A DNA stretch of 64,000 nucleotides from Liolophura sinensis. Its lineage: Eukaryota; Mollusca; Polyplacophora; Chitonida; Chitonidae. The position numbers and the translations under genes are program-made. The notes below the pieces were generated by a model. The model did no database searches. It was not told where the DNA came from and saw only the letters and a list, made by a program, of their open reading frames with translations. Location of the stretch: contig NW_027018074.1 of NCBI RefSeq assembly GCF_032854445.1, positions 28,940 to 92,939 of the forward strand, in the 5' to 3' direction. Positions 38,035 to 49,577 of this stretch are shown one piece after another; the stretch's first letter is position 1; the number at the start of each line of letters is the position of its first letter.

Positions 38035-38277
38035 AGTTTTTCTACTTTTGGATTTTTGCCTGGTCATTTTGCTAATTGAAATCGGCTACATTAACTATGT
38101 ACAATCGCGACTGGTCATTACTATATTCAACATTTCATTATAAGTTATGTGCTTTTATGAGTTTTTCCACTTTTGGATTTTTGCCTGGTCCTTTTGCTAA
38201 TTGAAATCGGCTACATTAACTATGTACAATCGCGACTGGTCATTACTATATTCAACATTTCATTATAAGTTATGCGC
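38035..38277 (+). repeat. 125-bp internal duplication 19
   Basis: Counterpart of duplication 17 at 3,001 bp. The second copy ends with the private ttatgcgc. Confidence 0.92.
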
Positions 38278-38709
38278 CCTTCGGTAGCTCAGACGACGTC
38301 AAATCTTTGGGCCAAGCCCATTTACCTCACCCAGCAAATGTCTTTCTTCTAAGTCGAAGACAAACTCATTGTCTTTATCTACTTGTAGAAAAACCACACC
38401 ATTTGTATATAAAAAAAACACAAGGTACTTGATACAATCCGCTGTAAAATGTACAATTGAACACTGACCCACATCAATAAGGTGCCAAAGGATGCGCAAT
38501 TGGGCCAGGCATCTCCAGCTGTTAAAAAATTGCAAATTTCCTTGGTTTCCATGGAGTAAGAGCCGTTGCTGGGCACGTGATCTTGACATCATTGATTATT
38601 CATTTGTGGCTACAGCCAAAAGTATTGGTCGGAGAGCAACGCGGTTTGCACCATTCGATTTCTCGTCACAAAATACGTCGGATTAGCCTCTTACCAGCAG
38701 CATTGGAAC

Positions 38710-38952
38710 AGTTTTTCCACTTTTGGATTTTTGCCTGGTCATTTTGCTAATTGAAATCGGCTACATTAACTATGTACAATCGCGACTGGTCATTACTATA
38801 TTCAACATTTCATTATAAGTTATGTGCTTTTATAAGTTTTTCCACTTTTGGATTTTTGCCTGGTCCTTTTGCTAATTGAAATCGGCTACATTAACTATGT
38901 ACAATCGCGACTGGTCATTACTATATTCAACATTTCATTATAAGTTATGTGC
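38710..38952 (+). repeat. 125-bp internal duplication 20 (class B body)
   Basis: Linker ttttata, class B body: counterpart of duplication 15. Confidence 0.92.
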
Positions 38953-41036
38953 CCTTCGGTAGCCCAGACGACGTCAAATCTTTGGGCCAAGCCCATTTAA
39001 CTCACCCAACAAATGTCTTACTTCTAAGTCGAAGACAAACTCAATGTCTTTAACTACATGTAGAAAAACCACACCATTTGTATGTAAAAAAAACAAAAGG
39101 TACTTGATACAATCCGCTGTAAAAAGTACAATTGAACACTGACCCACATCAATAAGGTGCCAAAGGATGCGCAATTGGGCCAGGCATCTCCAGCTGTTGA
39201 AAAATTGCAAATTTCCTTGGTTTCCATGGAGTAAGAGCCGTTGCTGGGCACGTGATCTTGACATCATTGATTATTCATTTGTGGCTACAGCCAAAAGTGT
39301 TGGTCGGAGAGCAACGCGGTTTGCACCATTCGATTTCTCGTCACAAAATACGTCGGATTAGCCTCTTACCAGAAGCATTGGAACAGTTTTTCCACTTTTG
39401 GATTTTTGCCTGGTCTTTTTGCTAATTGAAATCGGCTACATTAACTATGTACAATCGCGACTGGTCATTACTATATTCAACTTTTCATTATAAGTTATGT
39501 GCCCTTCGGTAGCCCAGACGACGTCAAATCTTTGGGCCAAGCCCATTTAACTCACCCAACAAATGTCTTACTTCTAAGTCGAAGACAAACTCAATGTCTT
39601 TATCTACATGTAGAAAAACCACACCATTTGTATATAAAAAAAACAAAAGGTACTTGATACAATCCGCTGTAAAAAGTACAATTGAACACTGACCCACATC
39701 AATAAGGTGCCAAAGGATGCGCAATTGGGCCAGGCATCTCCAGCTGTTGAAAAATTGCAAATTTCCTTGGTTTCCATGGAGTAAGAGCCGTTGCTGGGCA
39801 CGTGATCTTGACATCATTGATTATTCATTTGTGGCTACAGCCAAAAGTGTTTGTCGGAGAGCAACGCGGTTTGCACCATTCGATTTCTCGTCACAAAATA
39901 CGTCGGATTAGCCTCTTACCAGCAGCATTGGAACAGTTTTTCTACTTTTGGATTTTTGCCTGGTCTTTTTCCTAATTTAAATCGGCTACATTAACTATGT
40001 ACAATCGCGACTGGTCATTACTATATTCAACATTTCATTATAAGTTATGTGCCCTTCGGTAGCCCAGACGACGTCAAATCTTTGGGCCAAGCCCATTTAA
40101 CTCACCCAGCAAATGTCTTACTTCTAAGTCGAAGACAAACTCAATGTCTTTATCTACATGTAGAAAAACCACACCATTTGTATATAAAACAAACACAAGG
40201 TACTTGATACAATCCGCTGTAAAATGTACAATTGAACACTGACCCACATCAATAAGGTGCCAAAGGATGCGCAATTGGGCCAGGCATCTCCAGCTGTTGA
40301 AAAATTGCAAATTTCCTTGGTTTCCATGGAGTAAGAGCCGTTGCTGGGCACGTGATCTTGACATCATTGATTATTCATTTGTGGCTACAGCCAAAAGTGT
40401 TGGTCGGAGAGCAACGCGGTTTGCACCATTCGATTTCTCGTCACAAAATACGTCGGATTAGCCTCTTACCAGAAGCATTGGAACAGTTTTTCCACTTTTG
40501 GATTTTTGCCTGGTCATTTTGCTAATTTAAATCGGCTACATTAACTATGTACAATCGCGACTGGTCATTACTATATTCAACTTTTCATTATAAGTTATGT
40601 GCCCTTCGGTAGCCCAGACGACGTCAAATCTTTGGGCCAAGCCCATTTAACTCACCCAACAAATGTCTTACTTCTAAGTCGAAGACAAACTCAATGTCTT
40701 TATCTACATGTAGAAAAACCACACCATTTGTATATAAAAAAAACAAAAGGTACTTGATACAATCCGCTGTAAAAAGTACAATTGAACACTGACCCACATC
40801 AATAAGGTGCCAAAGGATGCGCAATTGGGCCAGGCATCTCCAGCTGTTGAAAAATTGCAAATTTCCTTGGTTTCCATGGAGTAAGAGAGCCGTTGCTGGG
40901 CACGTGATCTTGACATCATTGATTATTCATTTGTGGCTACAGCCAAAAGTATTGGTCGGAGAGCAACGCGGTTTGCACCATTCGATTTCTCGTCACAAAA
41001 TACGTCGGATTAGCCTCTTACCAGCAGCATTGGAAC

Positions 41037-41279
41037 AGTTTTTCTACTTTTGGATTTTTGCCTGGTCATTTTGCTAATTGAAATCGGCTACATTAACTAT
41101 GTACAATCGCGACTGGTCATTACTATATTCAACATTTCATTATAAGTTATGTGCTTTTATGAGTTTTTCCACTTTTGGATTTTTGCCTGGTCCTTTTGCT
41201 AATTGAAATCGGCTACATTAACTATGTACAATCGCGACTGGTCATTACTATATTCAACATTTCATTATAAGTTATGTGC
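41037..41279 (+). repeat. 125-bp internal duplication 21
   Basis: Linker ttttatg, first copy agtttttctac. The preceding body carries the unique 2-bp ag insertion near 40888. Body with tctacttgtag. Confidence 0.92.
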
Positions 41280-41711
41280 CCTTCGGTAGCTCAGACGACG
41301 TCAAATCTTTGGGCCAAGCCCATTTACCTCACCCAGCAAATGTCTTTCTTCTAAGTCGAAGACAAACTCATTGTCTTTATCTACTTGTAGAAAAACCACA
41401 CCATTTGTATATAAAAAAAACACAAGGTACTTGATACAATCCGCTGTAAAATGTACAATTGAACACTGACCCACATCAATAAGGTGCCAAAGGATGCGCA
41501 ATTGGGCCAGGCATCTCCAGCTGTTAAAAAATTGCAAATTTCCTTGGTTTCCATGGAGTAAGAGCCGTTGCTGGGCACGTGATCTTGACATCATTGATTA
41601 TTCATTTGTGGCTACAGCCAAAAGTATTGGTCGGAGAGCAACGCGGTTTGCACCATTCGATTTCTCGTCACAAAATACGTCGGATTAGCCTCTTACCAGC
41701 AGCATTGGAAC

Positions 41712-41954
41712 AGTTTTTCTACTTTTGGATTTTTGCCTGGTCATTTTGCTAATTGAAATCGGCTACATTAACTATGTACAATCGCGACTGGTCATTACTA
41801 TATTCAACATTTCATTATAAGTTATGTGCTTTTATGAGTTTTTCCACTTTTGGATTTTTGCCTGGTCCTTTTGCTAATTGAAATCGGCTACATTAACTAT
41901 GTACAATCGCGACTGGTCATTACTATATTCAACATTTCATTATAAGTTATGTGC
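41712..41954 (+). repeat. 125-bp internal duplication 22
   Basis: Linker ttttatg. The class A body has catctgcagctg, a change shared only with the unit at 49202. Confidence 0.92.
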
Positions 41955-42351
41955 CCTTCGGTAGCTCAGACGACGTCAAATCTTTGGGCCAAGCCCATTT
42001 ACCTCACCCAGCAAATGTCTTTCTTCTAAGTCGAAGACAAACTCAATGTCTTTATCTACATGTAGAAAAACCACACCATTTGTATATAAAAAAAACACAA
42101 GGTACTTGATACAACCCGCTGTAAAAAGTACAATTGAACACTGACCCACATCAATAAGGTGCCAAAGGATGCGCAATTGGGCCAGGCATCTGCAGCTGTT
42201 GAAAAATTGCAAATTTCCTTGGTTTCCATGGAGTAAGAGCCGTTGCTGGGCACGTGATCTTGACATCATTGATTATTCATTTGTGGCTACAGCCAAAAGT
42301 ATTGGTCGGAGAGCAACGCGGTTTGCACCATTCGATTTCTCGTCACAAAAT

Positions 42352-44001
42352 ACGTCGGATTAGCCTCTTACCAGCAGCATTGGAACAGTTTTTCCACTTT
42401 TGGATTTTTGCCTGGTCTTTTTGCTAATTGAAATCGGCTGCATTAACTATGTACAATCGCGACTGGTCATTACTATATTCAACTTTTCATTATAAGTTAT
42501 GTGCCCTTCGGTAGCCCAGACGACGTCAAATCTTTGGGCCAAGCCCATTTAACTCACCCAACAAATGTCTTACTTCTAAGTCGAAGACAAACTCAATGTC
42601 TTTAACTACATGTAGAAAAACCACACCATTTGTATATAAAAAAAACACAAGGTACTTGATACAATCCGCTGTAAAAAGTACAATTGAACACTGACCCACA
42701 TCAATAAGGTGCCAAAGGATGCGCAATTGGGCCAGGCATCTCCAGCTGTTGAAAAATTGCAAATTTCCTTGGTTTCCATGGAGTAAGAGCCGTTGCTGGG
42801 CACGTGATCTTGACATCATTGATTATTCATTTGTGGCTACAGCCAAAAGTATTGGTCGGAGAGCAACGCGGTTTGCACCATTCGATTTCTCGTCACAAAA
42901 TACGTCGGATTAGCCTCTTACCAGCAGCATTGGAACAGTTTTTCTACTTTTGGATTTTTGCCTGGTCTTTTTGCGAATTGAAATCGGCTACATTAACTAT
43001 GTACAATCGCGACTGGTCATTACTATATTCAACTTTTCATTATAAGTTATGTGCCCTTCGGTAGCCCAGACGACGTCAAATCTTTGGGCCAAGCCCATTT
43101 AACTCACCCAACAAATGTCTTACTTCTAAGTCGAAGACAAACTCAATGTCTTTATCTACATGTAGAAAAACCACACCATTTGTATATAAAAAAAACAAAA
43201 GGTACTTGATACAATCCGCTGTAAAAAGTACAATTGAACACTGACCCACATCAATAAGGTGCCAAAGGATGCGCAATTGGGCCAGGCATCTCCAGCTGTT
43301 GAAAAATTGCAAATTTCCTTGGTTTCCATGGAGTAAGAGCCGTTGCTGGGCACGTGATCTTGACATCATTGATTATTCATTTGTGGCTACAGCCAAAAGT
43401 ATTGGTCGGAGAGCAACGCGGTTTGCACCATTCGATTTCTCGTCACAAAATACGTCGGATTAGCCTCTTACCAGCAGCATTGGAACAGTTTTTCCACTTT
43501 TGGATTTTTGCCTGGTCTTTTTGCTAATTGAAATCGGCTGCATTAACTATGTACAATCGCGACTGGTCATTACTATATTCAACTTTTCATTATAAGTTAT
43601 GTGCCCTTCGGTAGCCCAGACGACGTCAAATCTTTGGGCCAAGCCCATTTAACTCACCCAACAAATGTCTTACTTCTAAGTCGAAGACAAACTCAATGTC
43701 TTTAACTACATGTAGAAAAACCACACCATTTGTATATAAAAAAAACACAAGGTACTTGATACAATCCGCTGTAAAAAGTACAATTGAACACTGACCCACA
43801 TCAATAAGGTGCCAAAGGATGCGCAATTGGGCCAGGCATCTCCAGCTGTTGAAAAATTGCAAATTTCCTTGGTTTCCATGGAGTAAGAGCCGTTGCTGGG
43901 CACGTGATCTTGACATCATTGATTATTCATTTGTGGCTACAGCCAAAAGTATTGGTCGGAGAGCAACGCGGTTTGCACCATTCGATTTCTCGTCACAAAA
44001 T
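42352..44001 (+). repeat. 1,100-bp shift: first and third of three units match
   Basis: The units with anchors 42526 and 43626 carry the same rare combination. It consists of cggctgcatt and ttcaacttttc before the anchor, tctttaactac, and an intact gtatataaaa followed by cacaagg. The unit between them (43076) is an acaaaagg unit preceded by tttgcgaattg. The three units fill the gap between the two copies of the 5.58-kb segment. Confidence 0.75.
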
Positions 44002-44036
44002 ACGTCGGATTAGCCTGTTACCAGCAGCATTGGAAC

Positions 44037-44280
44037 AGTTTTTCTACTTTTGGATTTTTGCCTGGTCATTTTTGCTAATTGAAATCGGCTACATTAACTA
44101 TGTACAATCGCGACTGGTCATTACTATATTCAACATTTCATTATAAGTTATGTGCTATTATGAGTTTTTCCACTTTTGGATTTTTGCCTGGTCCTTTTGC
44201 TAATTGAAATCGGCTACATTAACTATGTACAATCGCGACTGGTCATTACTATATTCAACATTTCATTATAAGTTATGTGC
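44037..44280 (+). repeat. 125-bp internal duplication 23
   Basis: Counterpart of duplication 18 at 7,228 bp: linker tattatg and the extra T. Confidence 0.92.
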
Positions 44281-45262
44281 CCTTCGGTAGCTCAGACGAC
44301 GTCAAATCTTTGGGCCAAGCCCATTTACCTCACCCAGCAAATGTCTTTCTTCTAAGTCGAAGACAAACTCATTGTCTTTATCTACATGTAGAAAAACCAC
44401 ACCATTTGTATATAAAAAAAACACAAGGTACTTGATACAATCCGCTGTAAAATGTACAATTGAACACTGACCCACATCAATAAGGTGCCAAAGGATGCGC
44501 AATTGGGCCAGGCATCTCCAGCTGTTGAAAAATTGCAAATTTCCTTGGTTTCCATGGAGTAAGAGCCGTTGCTGGGCACGTGATCTTGACATCATTGATT
44601 ATTCATTTGTGGCTACAGCCAAAAGTGTTGGTCGGAGAGCAACGCGGTTTGCACCATTCGATTTCTCGTCACAAAATACGTCGGATTAGCCTCTTACTAG
44701 AAGCATTGGAACAGTTTTTCTACTTTTGGATTTTTGCCTGGTCTTTTTGCTAATTTAAATCGGCTACATTAACTATGTACAATCGCGACTGGTCATTACT
44801 ATATTCAACTTTTCATTATAAGTTATGTGCCCTTCGGTAGCCCAGACGACGTGAAATCTTTGGGCCAAGCCCATTTAACTCACCCAACAAATGTCTTACT
44901 TCTAAGTCGAAGACAAACTCAATGTCTTTATCTACATGTAGAAAAACCACACCATTTGTATATAAAAAAAACAAAAGGTACTTGATACAATCCGCTGTAA
45001 AAAGTACAATTGAACACTGACCCACATCAATAAGGTGCCAAAGGATGCGCAATTGGGCCAGGCATCTCCAGCTGTTGAAAAATTGCAAATTTCCTTGGTT
45101 TCCATGGAGTAAGAGCCGTTGCTGGGCACGTGATCTTGACATCATTGATTATTCATTTGTGGCTACAGCCAAAAGTATTGGTCGGAGAGCAACGCGGTTT
45201 GCACCATTCGATTTCTCGTCACAAAATACGTCGGATTAGCCTCTTACCAGCAGCATTGGAAC

Positions 45263-45505
45263 AGTTTTTCTACTTTTGGATTTTTGCCTGGTCATTTTGC
45301 TAATTGAAATCGGCTACATTAACTATGTACAATCGCGACTGGTCATTACTATATTCAACATTTCATTATAAGTTATGTGCTTTTATGAGTTTTTCCACTT
45401 TTGGATTTTTGCCTGGTCCTTTTGCTAATTGAAATCGGCTACATTAACTATGTACAATCGCGACTGGTCATTACTATATTCAACATTTCATTATAAGTTA
45501 TGTGC
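45263..45505 (+). repeat. 125-bp internal duplication 24
   Basis: Counterpart of duplication 19. Its body has tctacatgtag (palindrome intact) where the partner has tctacttgtag, so it is either a reversion by conversion or the older state. Confidence 0.92.
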
Positions 45506-45937
45506 CCTTCGGTAGCTCAGACGACGTCAAATCTTTGGGCCAAGCCCATTTACCTCACCCAGCAAATGTCTTTCTTCTAAGTCGAAGACAAACTCATTGT
45601 CTTTATCTACATGTAGAAAAACCACACCATTTGTATATAAAAAAAACACAAGGTACTTGATACAATCCGCTGTAAAATGTACAATTGAACACTGACCCAC
45701 ATCAATAAGGTGCCAAAGGATGCGCAATTGGGCCAGGCATCTCCAGCTGTTAAAAAATTGCAAATTTCCTTGGTTTCCATGGAGTAAGAGCCGTTGCTGG
45801 GCACGTGATCTTGACATCATTGATTATTCATTTGTGGCTACAGCCAAAAGTATTGGTCGGAGAGCAACGCGGTTTGCACCATTCGATTTCTCGTCACAAA
45901 ATACGTCGGATTAGCCTCTTACCAGCAGCATTGGAAC

Positions 45938-46180
45938 AGTTTTTCCACTTTTGGATTTTTGCCTGGTCATTTTGCTAATTGAAATCGGCTACATTAACTA
46001 TGTACAATCGCGACTGGTCATTACTATATTCAACATTTCATTATAAGTTATGTGCTTTTATAAGTTTTTCCACTTTTGGATTTTTGCCTGGTCCTTTTGC
46101 TAATTGAAATCGGCTACATTAACTATGTACAATCGCGACTGGTCATTACTATATTCAACATTTCATTATAAGTTATGTGC
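45938..46180 (+). repeat. 125-bp internal duplication 25 (class B body)
   Basis: Linker ttttata; counterpart of duplications 15 and 20. Confidence 0.92.
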
Positions 46181-48262
46181 CCTTCGGTAGCCCAGACGAC
46201 GTCAAATCTTTGGGCCAAGCCCATTTAACTCACCCAACAAATGTCTTACTTCTAAGTCGAAGACAAACTCAATGTCTTTAACTACATGTAGAAAAACCAC
46301 ACCATTTGTATGTAAAAAAAACAAAAGGTACTTGATACAATCCGCTGTAAAAAGTACAATTGAACACTGACCCACATCAATAAGGTGCCAAAGGATGCGC
46401 AATTGGGCCAGGCATCTCCAGCTGTTGAAAAATTGCAAATTTCCTTGGTTTCCATGGAGTAAGAGCCGTTGCTGGGCACGTGATCTTGACATCATTGATT
46501 ATTCATTTGTGGCTACAGCCAAAAGTGTTGGTCGGAGAGCAACGCGGTTTGCACCATTCGATTTCTCGTCACAAAATACGTCGGATTAGCCTCTTACCAG
46601 AAGCATTGGAACAGTTTTTCCACTTTTGGATTTTTGCCTGGTCTTTTTGCTAATTTAAATCGGCTACATTAACTATGTACAATCGCGACTGGTCATTACT
46701 ATATTCAACTTTTCATTATAAGTTATGTGCCCTTCGGTAGCCCAGACGACGTCAAATCTTTGGGCCAAGCCCATTTAACTCACCCAACAAATGTCTTACT
46801 TCTAAGTCGAAGACAAACTCAATGTCTTTATCTACATGTAGAAAAACCACACCATTTGTATATAAAAAAAACAAAAGGTACTTGATACAATCCGCTGTAA
46901 AAAGTACAATTGAACACTGACCCACATCAATAAGGTGCCAAAGGATGCGCAATTGGGCCAGGCATCTCCAGCTGTTGAAAAATTGCAAATTTCCTTGGTT
47001 TCCATGGAGTAAGAGCCGTTGCTGGGCACGTGATCTTGACATCATTGATTATTCATTTGTGGCTACAGCCAAAAGTGTTGGTCGGAGAGCAACGCGGTTT
47101 GCACCATTCGATTTCTCGTCACAAAATACGTCGGATTAGCCTCTTACCAGCAGCATTGGAACAGTTTTTCTACTTTTGGATTTTTGCCTGGTCTTTTTCC
47201 TAATTTAAATCGGCTACATTAACTATGTACAATCGCGACTGGTCATTACTATATTCAACATTTCATTATAAGTTATGTGCCCTTCGGTAGCCCAGACGAC
47301 GTCAAATCTTTGGGCCAAGCCCATTTAACTCACCCAGCAAATGTCTTACTTCTAAGTCGAAGACAAACTCAATGTCTTTATCTACATGTAGAAAAACCAC
47401 ACCATTTGTATATAAAAAAAACACAAGGTACTTGATACAATCCGCTGTAAAATGTACAATTGAACACTGACCCACATCAATAAGGTGCCAAAGGATGCGC
47501 AATTGGGCCAGGCATCTCCAGCTGTTGAAAAATTGCAAATTTCCTTGGTTTCCATGGAGTAAGAGCCGTTGCTGGGCACGTGATCTTGACATCATTGATT
47601 ATTCATTTGTGGCTACAGCCAAAAGTGTTGGTCGGAGAGCAACGCGGTTTGCACCATTCGATTTCTCGTCACAAAATACGTCGGATTAGCCTCTTACCAG
47701 AAGCATTGGAACAGTTTTTCCACTTTTGGATTTTTGCCTGGTCATTTTGCTAATTTAAATCGGCTACATTAACTATGTACAATCGCGACTGGTCATTACT
47801 ATATTCAACTTTTCATTATAAGTTATGTGCCCTTCGGTAGCCCAGACGACGTCAAATCTTTGGGCCAAGCCCATTTAACTCACCCAACAAATGTCTTACT
47901 TCTAAGTCGAAGACAAACTCAATGTCTTTATCTACATGTAGAAAAACCACACCATTTGTATATAAAAAAAACAAAAGGTACCTGATACAATCCGCTGTAA
48001 AAAGTACAATTGAACACTGACCCACATCAATAAGGTGCCAAAGGATGCGCAATTGGGCCAGGCATCTCCAGCTGTTGAAAAATTGCAAATTTCCTTGGTT
48101 TCCATGGAGTAAGAGCCGTTGCTGGGCACGTGATCTTGACATCATTGATTATTCATTTGTGGCTACAGCCAAAAGTATTGGTCGGAGAGCAACGCGGTTT
48201 GCACCATTCGATTTCTCGTCACAAAATACGTCGGATTAGCCTCTTACCAGCAGCATTGGAAC

Positions 48263-48505
48263 AGTTTTTCTACTTTTGGATTTTTGCCTGGTCATTTTGC
48301 TAATTGAAATCGGCTACATTAACTATGTACAATCGCGACTGGTCATTACTATATTCAACATTTCATTATAAGTTATGTGCTTTTATGAGTTTTTCCACTT
48401 TTGGATTTTTGCCTGGTCCTTTTGCTAATTGAAATCGGCTACATTAACTATGTACAATCGCGACTGGTCATTACTATATTCAACATTTCATTATAAGTTA
48501 TGTGC
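48263..48505 (+). repeat. 125-bp internal duplication 26
   Basis: Counterpart of duplication 21, without the upstream 2-bp insertion. Confidence 0.92.
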
Positions 48506-48937
48506 CCTTCGGTAGCTCAGACGACGTCAAATCTTTGGGCCAAGCCCATTTACCTCACCCAGCAAATGTCTTTCTTCTAAGTCGAAGACAAACTCATTGT
48601 CTTTATCTACTTGTAGAAAAACCACACCATTTGTATATAAAAAAAACACAAGGTACTTGATACAATCCGCTGTAAAATGTACAATTGAACACTGACCCAC
48701 ATCAATAAGGTGCCAAAGGATGCGCAATTGGGCCAGGCATCTCCAGCTGTTAAAAAATTGCAAATTTCCTTGGTTTCCATGGAGTAAGAGCCGTTGCTGG
48801 GCACGTGATCTTGACATCATTGATTATTCATTTGTGGCTACAGCCAAAAGTATTGGTCGGAGAGCAACGCGGTTTGCACCATTCGATTTCTCGTCACAAA
48901 ATACGTCGGATTAGCCTCTTACCAGCAGCATTGGAAC

Positions 48938-49180
48938 AGTTTTTCCACTTTTGGATTTTTGCCTGGTCATTTTGCTAATTGAAATCGGCTACATTAACTA
49001 TGTACAATCGCGACTGGTCATTACTATATTCAACATTTCATTATAAGTTATGTGCTTTTATGAGTTTTTCCACTTTTGGATTTTTGCCTGGTCCTTTTGC
49101 TAATTGAAATCGGCTACATTAACTATGTACAATCGCGACTGGTCATTACTATATTCAACATTTCATTATAAGTTATGTGC
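48938..49180 (+). repeat. 125-bp internal duplication 27 (last in window)
   Basis: Counterpart of duplication 22, but the first copy begins agtttttccac rather than agtttttctac. No further long unit follows in the remaining 14.8 kb. Confidence 0.92.
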
Positions 49181-49577
49181 CCTTCGGTAGCTCAGACGAC
49201 GTCAAATCTTTGGGCCAAGCCCATTTACCTCACCCAGCAAATGTCTTTCTTCTAAGTCGAAGACAAACTCAATGTCTTTATCTACATGTAGAAAAACCAC
49301 ACCATTTGTATATAAAAAAAACACAAGGTACTTGATACAACCCGCTGTAAAAAGTACAATTGAACACTGACCCACATCAATAAGGTGCCAAAGGATGCGC
49401 AATTGGGCCAGGCATCTGCAGCTGTTGAAAAATTGCAAATTTCCTTGGTTTCCATGGAGTAAGAGCCGTTGCTGGGCACGTGATCTTGACATCATTGATT
49501 ATTCATTTGTGGCTACAGCCAAAAGTATTGGTCGGAGAGCAACGCGGTTTGCACCATTCGATTTCTCGTCACAAAAT

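Larger units (their letters stand above)
32673..38674 (+). repeat. 3,001-bp five-unit tandem duplication
   Basis: 32673-35673 and 35674-38674 are nearly identical five-unit blocks (three short, two long). They share several private changes: gactgacgcac (33563, 36564), tggtcatttttgc (33836, 36837), linker tattatg, agtgttgg, cttactagaagc, tctacttgtag and gctgttaaaaaa. The only difference I found by eye is tatgcgccc near 38273, against tatgtgccc. That is among the highest local identities in the window, so this is a very recent event or an assembly duplication. Confidence 0.85.
33773..49577 (+). repeat. Array domain III: long-unit-rich, recently duplicated blocks (26 units, 12 long)
   Basis: Anchors are at 34073, 34623, 35298, 35848, 36398, 37074, 37624, 38299, 38974, 39524, 40074, 40624, 41301, 41976, 42526, 43076, 43626, 44302, 44852, 45527, 46202, 46752, 47302, 47852, 48527 and 49202. 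Almost half the units are long. Most of the domain is accounted for by two nested segmental duplications (shift 3,001 and shift 7,228), so its richness in long units largely reflects amplification of one ancestral block related to 25149-27723. Confidence 0.88.
36774..49577 (+). repeat. Segmental duplication: 36774-42351 copied as 44002-49577
   Basis: Nine consecutive units agree in order, length class and rare markers at a shift of 7,228 (7,226 after the 2-bp insertion near 40888). About 5.58 kb is shared, and 1.65 kb of other units lies between. Differences found by eye include atgcgccc near 38273, aattgaaat/atttaaat near 39424, tgtttgtcgg near 39848, tataaaacaaac near 40187, gagtaagagagcc near 40883, tctac/tccac near 41720, gacgtgaaatc near 44850, tctacatgtag near 45606 and acctgatac near 47980. 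That is roughly ten in 5.58 kb. Confidence 0.85.

Noticed and set aside
44816-45145. A longer (109-codon) minus-strand frame
   Set aside because: It is the same frame extended because gacgtcaaa became gacgtgaaa near 44850, which removes the stop. A single substitution, not a distinct gene.
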